A stretch of DNA of 64,000 nucleotides from Saussurea involucrata (taxonomy: Eukaryota; Streptophyta; Magnoliopsida; Asterales; Asteraceae), in contig CM066314.1 of NCBI GenBank assembly GCA_033807775.1, positions 36,873,501 through 36,937,500 of the forward strand, in the 5' to 3' direction. Under the pieces are notes generated by a model, which ran no database searches, was not told the DNA's origin, and saw only the letters and a list, made by a program, of their open reading frames with translations. Below, piece after piece: positions 1 through 8,026 of the stretch; positions within the stretch are counted from its first letter, which is position 1, and every line of letters begins with the position of its first letter. The position numbers and the translations under genes are program-made.

Positions 1-772
1 TTAATCGTCTGATTCTCTCGGACTCTCTCCACTTCACAAACGGATGAACTCGAATTGCTACATAGGCTCGATCTTAAACCCTAATAGCTCGATTTCTGAT
101 TTAAGTTCGACACAGCCTCTACTCTCTTGATTTGATCTGATTCAACTCAAGGTACCAGAATTTAAATTCCAACTATACTTTATATTTTTGTTGTTTTTCA
201 TTTGTTTAATTCATGAATCATGAACTTGTGTTGAACTGTTTGAACCTGAATTTGAATTTCTTATTTGCTTGTTTAGTTGTTCAATTGCTATTTTTTTAAT
301 TGCTCTGTTACTCCTTAGATTTGGAACATTGTTTGCTTGCCATTTGGAATATCGTTTTGCAATTCATGTGCAGCTGCTATGTGGATAGTTTGAAGCTTGT
401 TTAGTTTTTTTTACCATTGACACTGGACAGTATGTATGTTTCACTGTTGTGTGTATTTTTGTTGGTTTTCAATTGGTTGTTTTGTTGGTTCAACAATTGT
501 AAGAGGTAACTTGTTTATCATTTTTGATGAAAATCATAGTTTTTATAATTAATATTTATCACGGTAATTATTTTGTGCCACAAGTGAAAAAACGTTCTAA
601 AATCCGCCTCTGGAAGAAACAGAGAAGGTGAGAAGCGTAAGAAGGGATCTGGACTGTTGATCACTTTTAATCTCACCCTAACCCATGAACTACACTTTAG
701 AAGGGAATTGATCATGTGCATCTCATTAGCGTTGATCTTCAATTAGGATTGATCAAAGGGTCCAGATCATTT
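1..772 (-). repeat. Repeat Y, reverse orientation, left part (cut by the window edge)
   Basis: Matches the reverse complement of about 11390-12140 and runs in the same direction as 61376-62147. It contains one half of a short inverted-repeat (MITE-like) core near 600-772. No coding potential is apparent. It is interrupted at 772/5887 by the Sirevirus; the homologous uninterrupted site is at about 62145-62155. Confidence 0.85.
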
Positions 773-1092
773 TGTTGGTGCAAGTGTACCACATCTCTAT
801 ATATTTATATATATTTATTTTGATGATTACAAACACACCGTATTATTGTTTATCTAACAATTTAATCCAAGTGTGCAGTTGTTGAAGAACACGAAGATTT
901 AATCTGAAGGGTTCAAAGACGGAAGTGTTTACGTCGTCATTATTGTTTATAACTAATAATGATAAACACCCTAAAATAATATACCACTTGGATATTTCTA
1001 AAATCCCAATAAATAATATATTTAAATAAAGTTTCTTTTGAGAAGATTCAGCAAGATTTGGTTGCGTCCTGAAGCTGTCCTTTTTCTGACGG

Positions 1093-1343
1093 CGGTATAC
1101 CGCGGCGGTACAGCCGGTATACCGCGGGTACACTACGGCCGGTATACCGCGGCTGTTCAGCCGGTATACCGCGGCAGGCTCGTGTACAATTCTGATTGGT
1201 TGAAAGTTACTTTTCCTGACGGCGGTATACCGCGAGTCCCAGCCGGTATACCGCGGGTACGTAATTCCTGTCAACTTTGCATGTAGCCGTTGGTGTGTCA
1301 GTATCTGACCGCGGTATACCGCGGTGTGCAAGGCGGTATACCG
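1093..1343 (+). promoter_or_regulatory. U3 array of eight CGGTATACCG palindromes in four pairs
   Basis: Perfect copies of the palindrome CGGTATACCG lie at 1093-1102, 1115-1124, 1140-1149, 1162-1171, 1223-1232, 1244-1253, 1312-1321 and 1334-1343. Spacing between centres within pairs is 22, 22, 21 and 22 bp; between pairs it is 25, 61 and 68 bp. The last copy ends 30 bp upstream of the TATA box. Each sits inside a longer CG-rich inverted repeat such as GCGGTATACCGC. The same array is in the 3' LTR at 4994-5244. Repeated palindromes are known in Sirevirus LTRs; a role as dimeric protein-binding enhancer sites is inference. Confidence 0.85.
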
Positions 1344-1373
1344 CGCCTCTTGTTTCCGTTGGAAGTGGGTTGC

Positions 1374-1380
1374 TATATAA
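1374..1380 (+). promoter_or_regulatory. TATA box of the Sirevirus LTR
   Basis: TATATAA lies just downstream of the palindrome array and about 610 bp before the LTR end, which places the likely transcription start near 1405. The same site in the 3' LTR is at 5275-5281. Confidence 0.6.
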
Positions 1381-1993
1381 TGATGCTGATGGTGATGAAG
1401 AAGATAAGACCAGACAATACAACAGTAACAACAAGCAGCAACCACACTCTCAGCTCTCTCATTTATAATATATATTTTATAAAACCTTTTTTATAAAATA
1501 TCCAAGTGTGATTATTATACAAGAGTGATTACCCATTGTGAGTTATACTCCTCTTGTAAGTATTTGAATAACGGGTGTGTGATCCTGTTTATCTCATAGC
1601 AGAGGCTTGAGAAACTATTACAAATTCCTTTGTATTTGGTTTGTGTTCTACCGTAAAGAATACATTTATTGGATCGTGTCGAGAAGTGTCTCGGCTGCTG
1701 GTTTATCACAGTTGGTGGTAAATCAGTAAATCTCTGTGTCAAGTATCTCTATCCCTTATCTCTTTATTTATTCCGCTGTGCTTTATTATATTTATTTATA
1801 TAAACTGCTTTGCATTTATATTTATTAATATAATCTCTGTGCATTTAAATTATATCTGTTTATATAATTGTTGTATACTTATTTATTTATACTCTGCTTT
1901 ATTTATTCTGTATTTATTTGTAAAAAGATTTTTTGAAAGTAAAAGATTTAAAATACAACCTTACCCCCCCCCCCCCCTAGGTTGTCTAACATT

Positions 1994-2005
1994 TGGTATC
2001 AGAGC
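1994..2005 (+). other. Primer binding site, initiator tRNA-Met
   Basis: TGGTATCAGAGC begins 2 bp after the end of the 5' LTR. This is the standard complement of the 3' end of plant initiator tRNA-Met used by most plant copia elements. Confidence 0.9.
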
Positions 2006-2062
2006 AGGGCTTTCAAAAATTATCTGTTTAAATTTTTAAAGTTAATTCTTTAATTCTTTTAA

Positions 2063-3973
2063 ATGGCTCAACAAACTAATTTTGTGTTTTCAAAACCTCC
2101 TTTGATAGATACTGAAAAGTTTGGCATTTGGGCCGAGCTATTTGAATGTCACGTGCGTGGCAAAAATCAAAAAATTTGGGATATTATAGAAAATGGGAAT
2201 TTTAGACCAACCAAAGTTGAAAATGATCTTATTGTTGATAAACCCATAAAAGATTGGACTCCCGCTGAAGAATCTCATTATTGTTTAAATTTTGAAGCTA
2301 AAAATATATTATATGCTGCTTTAACCTCTGATGAAATAGAAAGAGTTTATACTTATAAAACTGCTAATCTAATCTGGCAAAGCTTGAGCGACACTCATCG
2401 TGGAAATACTCAAGTTAAAAGCTCTAAAATAAATATTCTTGTTCGTGATTATGAATTATTTGAAATGTCAAAAGATGAGTCAATCGACTCAATGTTTAAA
2501 CGTTTTAACCTCATTATGACTACTTTGAAGGGATTAGGTCGTACTTATCCTAATGAGGATTATGTAAGGAAAATTCTTCGAGCACTTCCTTCGGAGTGGA
2601 TGGCAAAAATTACATCTTTAGAAGACTCCCGAGATCTCGCAACGATGAAGCTCGATGATCTCATCGGCAATCTTAAAGTGCACGAAATCGCACTAAAAAG
2701 AAATCAAGTCCGGGAGCAAGTCAAAAAGAAATCCATAGCTTTAGAAGCTGTTGCCTCTAAAGATGAGAAAGAAAAAGAAGAGGAGGAAGATGCAAGTTCC
2801 TCGGATGACGAACCCGAAAATCTTGACGATTTAGTCAAGTTGGTAAGAAAACTTTCTAAACTTTTATCTAACAAAAAGTTTGCTAATAATGATAGGTTTC
2901 AAGAAAATGGAGACTACCGTCGTGGTGGTAAAAACCAAAGTCGCAACGTCCACAAAAGTGAAGACAAAAATGACGAATCTAGCGACGATGAAAAAGCCAA
3001 TAAAAAGAAAGGCTTTTGCTATGTGTGTGGCGACAAGGATCACTATGCGAGTGTGTGTCCGAAACGAGCAAAACAAATCAACACACCAAAAGCTTTAGTT
3101 GGAGGCGCGTTGAGCGCAAGCATAAATGAGGCCCAAAATTTTTGTTTCATGGCCGACCATGATAATGAGGTATCTTCATCATATTCTTCTAAAAATAATT
3201 ATGATAATAATTATAGTGATAATTACTATAGTGACGATGAAAATAATCTTGACGAATTATATAAATCATTTCATGATATGGCTGCTCTCGCAAATAAATA
3301 TAAAAATGAAATTTCTAATTTAAAAGAAACCGTATCTGTATATAAAAAGGAAATAGATGACGGTAAACAAAAATCTGCTCATGATTTAGATGTTATCACT
3401 AAATTAGAAAATAAATTAAGTGAAAAAGATGTTTGTAAATCTTGTGTTATTTTAAATGATAAAATTGCATGCTTAAGTGAAAATAAAAAAGAAAGTGTTG
3501 CATGTACAAAATGCGAGTCTCTTGAAAATGAAGTTGCATATTTAAATGCTAAATGTAAATCGCATGAGAAAGATAATCTGTTAGCTAATGCATTTCAAAA
3601 TAGCAATGATAAAGTGCTTAAAATGCTAAATATGCCTAATCGTATAAATTGTCGTAAAGGCATTGGTTCCGATACATGTGTTGATAAATGTTCGTGTAAA
3701 CCCATTAAAAGATTTTTTGCATCTCCTAAAGTTGAAACGAGAAAACCCTATGTGCAAAAACCCCCATATATGTCAAAAATGAAAAATGTGAATTATGGGA
3801 GGAAACCGTATGCTCGTATGTATAATAGTAATTTTTCTAGACCTAATGCGAATATAAATGCTTCATTTTATGTGTATGATAAATACAATCGCAAAATTAA
3901 AATGGTTAGAAAATGGATTCCGAAAGGAATGTTTAATGTTGATAATCCGGGTGGAATGCGTTTATGGTTTTAA
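2063..3973 (+). CDS. gag: Sirevirus Gag polyprotein (636 aa)
   Basis: Intact ORF beginning 58 bp after the PBS at the first ATG. The N-terminal third (about residues 10-230) is the UBN2/copia-type gag region, with motifs such as NILYAAL and FKRFNLIMTTLKGLG. An acidic, Lys-rich linker follows, then a CCHC zinc knuckle CYVCGDKDHYASVC near residues 319-332 (CX2CX4HX4C), which binds the RNA genome. The C-terminal half is Asn/Lys/Glu-rich with coiled-coil-like segments and further Cys pairs, typical of the enlarged Sirevirus gag. The ORF ends at a stop instead of running into a protease domain. The product should form cytoplasmic virus-like particles. No frameshift is seen, so it could be translated. 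Confidence 0.9.
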   Translation: MAQQTNFVFSKPPLIDTEKFGIWAELFECHVRGKNQKIWDIIENGNFRPTKVENDLIVDKPIKDWTPAEESHYCLNFEAKNILYAALTSDEIERVYTYKTANLIWQSLSDTHRGNTQVKSSKINILVRDYELFEMSKDESIDSMFKRFNLIMTTLKGLGRTYPNEDYVRKILRALPSEWMAKITSLEDSRDLATMKLDDLIGNLKVHEIALKRNQVREQVKKKSIALEAVASKDEKEKEEEEDASSSDDEPENLDDLVKLVRKLSKLLSNKKFANNDRFQENGDYRRGGKNQSRNVHKSEDKNDESSDDEKANKKKGFCYVCGDKDHYASVCPKRAKQINTPKALVGGALSASINEAQNFCFMADHDNEVSSSYSSKNNYDNNYSDNYYSDDENNLDELYKSFHDMAALANKYKNEISNLKETVSVYKKEIDDGKQKSAHDLDVITKLENKLSEKDVCKSCVILNDKIACLSENKKESVACTKCESLENEVAYLNAKCKSHEKDNLLANAFQNSNDKVLKMLNMPNRINCRKGIGSDTCVDKCSCKPIKRFFASPKVETRKPYVQKPPYMSKMKNVNYGRKPYARMYNSNFSRPNANINASFYVYDKYNRKIKMVRKWIPKGMFNVDNPGGMRLWF

Positions 3974-4113
3974 ACCATTTTTATGGTTTTGTATGTTTGT
4001 CGTGTTTGTTTTATGTCGACAACATATTTTTTTGCAGTTTATGTTTTATACTAACTGTTAAAAGGACCCATAAGAAAAGGGTACCACGAAATATTTTATT
4101 TGCCTTTTGTAGG

Positions 4114-4320
4114 TGTTTCCTGACGAGGATATAATACGTGTTACCTGCCGAGGTTATAATACGTGGTTTCCTGGCGAGGATATAATACGTTGTTACCTGC
4201 CGAGGTTATAATACGTGGTTACCTGCCGAGGTTATAATACGTGGTTACCTGCCGAGGTTATAATACGTGGTTACCTGCCGAGGTTATAATACGTGGTTAC
4301 CTGACGAGGTCATAATACGT
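4114..4320 (+). repeat. Tandem array, eight copies of a 26-bp unit
   Basis: Units start at 4114, 4140, 4165, 4191, 4217, 4243, 4269 and 4295 (the second is 25 bp). Each contains TTACCTGCCGAGG followed by TATAATACGT. Units 5-7 are identical; units 1, 3 and 8 differ at one to three bases. It lies in the spacer between gag and the polypurine tracts, where pol is missing. Function unknown. Confidence 0.9.
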
Positions 4321-4480
4321 GGTTTTTTTTATCACATAAAATTAACCGAAAATTGAAGCCTTAAGATCCGTTTTGGTGCAAGTGTTTCGTATTGGTTTGT
4401 ATATCTTTGTCTCTATTGCTTTTTGCATTTTATTTTTATCCCTCAAATTTTATAAAATCAAATTGATATCGTTATTAATT
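4321..4480 (+). other. Non-coding spacer of the Sirevirus
   Basis: AT-rich, no ORF. A short inverted repeat CCTCAAATT (4441-4449) and AATTTGAGG (4478-4486) could form a hairpin just before the first polypurine tract. Confidence 0.6.
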
Positions 4481-4673
4481 TGAGGGGGAGCGTTTTATTA
4501 TATTTACCCATGAGTTTATGCTACCTCAATTATATGCATATTTTGAGGGGGAGCATCTCTCGAGGGGAAGCATACCGTCTTTCTTGACCCTTTTTGTTTC
4601 GACAAACGGGGGAGAGAAACCGCATATGCTCTTGCTTAGCGGTTGTGTTTGTCATCATCAAAAAGGGGGAGAT
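4481..4673 (+). other. Multiple polypurine tracts before the 3' LTR
   Basis: G-rich tracts occur at 4481-4490, 4544-4554, 4561-4570, 4607-4616 and finally 4660-4672, which abuts the 3' LTR and should prime plus-strand DNA synthesis. A series of such tracts is a Sirevirus hallmark. Confidence 0.8.
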
Positions 4674-4735
4674 TGTTGGTGCAAGTGTACCACATCTCTA
4701 TATATTTATATATATTTATTTTGATGATTACAAAC
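4647..4735 (+). other. Inverted repeat spanning the final PPT and the LTR start
   Basis: GTTTGTCATCATCAAAA (4647-4663) pairs with TTTTGATGATTACAAAC (4719-4735) with one mismatch over 17 bp. The loop holds the last polypurine tract and the LTR terminus. In the related fragment at 7.9 kb the arm is longer. Confidence 0.75.
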
Positions 4736-5886
4736 ACACCGTATTATTGTTTATCTAACAATTTAATCCAAGTGTGCAGTTGTTGAAGAACACGAAGATT
4801 TAATCTGAAGGGTTCAAAGACGGAAGTGTTTACGTCGTCATTATTGTTTATAACTAATAATGATAAACACCCTAAAATAATATACCACTTGGATATTTCT
4901 AAAATCCCAATAAATAATATATTTAAATAAAGTTTCTTTTGAGAAGATTCAGCAAGATTTGGTTGCGTCCTGAAGCTGTCCTTTTTCTGACGGCGGTATA
5001 CCGCGGCGGTACAGCCGGTATACCGCGGGTACACTACGGCCGGTATACCGCGGCTGTTCAGCCGGTATACCGCGGCAGGCTCGTGTACAATTCTGATTGG
5101 TTGAAAGTTACTTTTCCTGACGGCGGTATACCGCGAGTCCCAGCCGGTATACCGCGGGTACGTAATTCCTGTCAACTTTGCATGTAGCCGTTGGTGTGTC
5201 AGTATCTGACCGCGGTATACCGCGGTGTGCAAGGCGGTATACCGCGCCTCTTGTTTCCGTTGGAAGTGGGTTGCTATATAATGATGCTGATGGTGATGAA
5301 GAAGATAAGACCAGACAATACAACAGTAACAACAAGCAGCAACCACACTCTCAGCTCTCTCATTTATAATATATATTTTATAAAACCTTTTTTATAAAAT
5401 ATCCAAGTGTGATTATTATACAAGAGTGATTACCCATTGTGAGTTATACTCCTCTTGTAAGTATTTGAATAACGGGTGTGTGATCCTGTTTATCTCATAG
5501 CAGAGGCTTGAGAAACTATTACAAATTCCTTTGTATTTGGTTTGTGTTCTACCGTAAAGAATACATTTATTGGATCGTGTCGAGAAGTGTCTCGGCTGCT
5601 GGTTTATCACAGTTGGTGGTAAATCAGTAAATCTCTGTGTCAAGTATCTCTATCCCTTATCTCTTTATTTATTCCGCTGTGCTTTATTATATTTATTTAT
5701 ATAAACTGCTTTGCATTTATATTTATTAATATAATCTCTGTGCATTTAAATTATATCTGTTTATATAATTGTTGTATACTTATTTATTTATACTCTGCTT
5801 TATTTATTCTGTATTTATTTGTAAAAAGATTTTTTGAAAGTAAAAGATTTAAAATACAACCTTACCCCCCCCTAGGTTGTCTAACA
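4674..5886 (+). repeat. 3' LTR of the Sirevirus element (1213 bp)
   Basis: Same sequence as 773-1991 apart from the shorter C tract (5865-5872). Followed directly by the CATTT target duplication. Confidence 0.95.
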
Positions 5887-5891
5887 CATTT

Positions 5892-6703
5892 GTTACGCTT
5901 CTCACCATAGCTTCCATTCTCACTGGAACCCAACCCATATGTCTAATTAGTAATACGGTCCATAATTTATGTTCCAACTGCTGCTATGCTGGTTGGTTTA
6001 GAATTAGTGATCCTTATTTGTCTCATAATGAGCTGATATTGAAGTTCCTTTACTAGAAAATATAGCATGCTAGGAACTGTGAAACAATCAATCCTTTAGC
6101 ATATAAGATGTCCTCTCTTCTCCATGAGACGTCGACTGTTAACCTTTAATATTCTACAAGAAATATATTTATTATGTAACATTCCATCACTCGTCGGTCA
6201 TGGATATGAATACGGACCCTTTTATGGGCTTTTAATAGGGGAATATTGATTGCTTTTAACCATGGGTTTGTTTGTTCTAATATCACTTTGGGATATTCTA
6301 TTATTTTAGGCTCAAGACAAATTGTATTAGATCATTGACCCACAAGATTTAGTTAGTTGGACTTATGCATTTATTATGATTTACGAGTTATTCGAATGCT
6401 ACGTAGAATTGTTGTATGATGCATAAAAGAATGCCTTACAACATGTTATTGGCGACTGTGGTTGTATATAAGTTACCATAATTGCAGACCATATTTATTC
6501 ACTTTAATGCAAAGTAAAAGTTCAATTTTTTCATCCCAAAGGATATATTCTTTTTGTTGTTGATAACATGTGTTTGTTTTTCATTGTTAACCATCATATA
6601 TTTAAGTTCATTGAGTCAAGATCAAGCAAGAATTTTTCACTTTTGTTGACCCTTATATTATGTGAAGATTGTAACATTTTCATCATATATTACTGTGTGT
6701 TGT
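5892..6703 (-). repeat. End of repeat Y plus repeat X, reverse orientation
   Basis: Reverse complement of the X segment seen at 54607-55313 and a direct copy of 62150-62890. At about 6704 it switches abruptly, after GTGTGTTGTAA, into Sirevirus extra-ORF sequence. No gene. Confidence 0.85.
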
Positions 6704-7653
6704 AATGGTAGACCTGTGATCCTAGATAACATTGGCCAGTATGGTACCCGTGAGACCTTCACGGCAATTGGATGGCAATCATTTCTCTCCTTTCGGGGAG
6801 AAGTTTCCTTAGATTGTATAGTCGATTTCTATGTTGGGTATGACTTCAATGAGTATACCAATACAATATCCCTTCAAATCTATAACATCCGATATGAGTG
6901 CAATTTAGATGAGCTTGCTGTTTTGTTAGGCCTTCCTCGATCTGAAAATCTCGTTTACTCAAACACTACTTCAAAGCAATTTTACACTCAATTCTTACTC
7001 CATCCTATCGGGGAAATATTGATCTTTCAGACTTGAAAGATCAACATTTGACCGAAAGGAATCGTTTTTGGAATAAAATCCTTCTTTTTAATGTTTTGGG
7101 TCGTGCCGGTAACACTGATACATTGAGCAGTCTTCAGTGTTATCTTCTCTGTTGTCTGGACCGCGACATCTCTGTTGATGCCACTTATATCATCGCTCAC
7201 CGAATGGCTAGATTAGAAAGAAGTTCACGATCTCTTCCATTCGGTTATCTGATTCGAAACCTCTTCGTAAGCCTTCAACTTCCTTTCGAGGGTAGACCCA
7301 TTCATGAGCCAAATCCTTTGGATAGATTGAGCATTGTTCGCATGAATGCTCAGCCACGTCGTGGTCCAAACCCACATCCCGAGGTTGAGGAAGAGGAGGT
7401 TCCAAATCCTTATGCCATTCCTCAGGGCCCTATTTCCAACCGTGACATGTATACTGCTTTCATGGACTATCGACAAGTCCAAGATCAGTGTTGGGAGACG
7501 GCAAATCAGCGGAGTCAAGTTCAAGATCAGCGTTATGATGTGATTAACGCGGAACTTCGGCAGGTTAATCAACGAATGGATGATATGCATCAAGATATGT
7601 GGATAGTGCATGAGCAGCTTCGCCAGTTTGCTTTAGATGACAGTGATGAGTGA
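6662..7653 (+). pseudogene. Broken Sirevirus downstream ORF (plant transposon protein type)
   Basis: Two overlapping frames, 6662-7036 and 7033-7653, together give a protein resembling the putative plant transposon protein family often found downstream of pol in plant LTR elements. Its first ~14 residues come from repeat X, so the real N-terminus is gone. A +1/-1 shift near 7010-7036 separates the halves, and the same shift is in the copy at 63.2 kb, so the break predates their duplication. The C-terminal part has an acidic Glu-rich stretch, then Gln/Arg-rich heptad-like sequence suggesting a coiled coil. No signal peptide or membrane segment is seen, so an envelope role is not supported. Function unknown. 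Confidence 0.65.
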
Positions 7654-8017
7654 TGTGCATCATCTTTTATGAACAATTGCTTAGTTTTATTCAACTGCTT
7701 TATCTTAATTGCTATCGGTTTGTTTTAGCACATTATTTAACTTGCTTGGTATCTGCTTATATTTGGTATGTCATGCTTTAAATTCATGTGCTTAAAATAT
7801 ATGCTTTATCATATCCCTCAACTTTGATAAAGATTGTTCCTATTTTGAGGGGAGCTTATTTTCAGGGGGAGCTCTCGCTATTAATTTGAGGGGGGAGCAC
7901 TTTACTATTATACTGCCCTTTTTGTTTCGACAAAAGGGGGAGAAGTTATATATGCTAATGTCTATTTATTTGTCATCATCAAAACAGTGGGATTAAGGAT
8001 ATTTAATCACTTGCACC
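7654..8017 (+). repeat. Sirevirus 3' region with PPT series and inverted LTR tip
   Basis: G-rich tracts near 7849, 7864, 7889 and 7936 match the Sirevirus pre-LTR layout at 4481-4673. Then comes the reverse complement of a Sirevirus LTR start: ACTTGCACCAACA ends at about 8022, compare the solo LTR start at 29071. So the 3' LTR is replaced by an inverted LTR tip. No gene. Confidence 0.6.
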
Positions 8018-8026
8018 AACAAGGGG

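Larger units (their letters stand above)
773..1991 (+). repeat. 5' LTR of the Sirevirus element (1219 bp)
   Basis: Begins TGTTGGTGCAAG and ends TTGTCTAACA. It matches 4674-5886 at a constant offset of 3901 up to a poly-C run, which is 14 C here (1964-1977) and 8 C in the 3' copy; that accounts for the whole 6-bp length difference. Contains the palindrome array and TATA box listed separately. Confidence 0.95.
773..5886 (+). mobile_element. Gag-only Sirevirus-type Ty1/copia retrotransposon
   Basis: Complete LTR-to-LTR element of 5114 bp with a perfect 5-bp target duplication CATTT (768-772 and 5887-5891). LTR ends are TGTTGGTG and CTAACA. Order: 5' LTR, PBS for initiator tRNA-Met, one gag ORF, a 26-bp tandem array where pol would be expected, a run of polypurine tracts, 3' LTR. 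Sirevirus assignment rests on the large gag, the multiple G-rich tracts before the 3' LTR and the TTTTGATGAT-type box just inside the LTR, all known for that lineage. There is no protease, integrase, RT or RNase H, so it must borrow them from a full-length partner. The LTRs look identical outside a C tract, which implies very recent insertion. Confidence 0.93.

Noticed and set aside
1093..1343. CRISPR-like repeat array
   Set aside because: Repeats are 10-bp palindromes with unequal spacing inside a plant LTR; there are no cas genes and the genome is eukaryotic.
843..1445. A 200-codon minus-strand frame and several shorter ones inside the LTR (and their copies at 4744-5346)
   Set aside because: The frames exist because the CGGTATACCG palindromes lack stops in several frames, giving repeated AVYRG/GIPR peptides. 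They lie in LTR promoter DNA and have no domain.
7208..7611. Minus-strand frames opposite the Sirevirus extra ORF (also 63378-63799)
   Set aside because: Shadows of the plus-strand frame, which alone shows protein-family resemblance.
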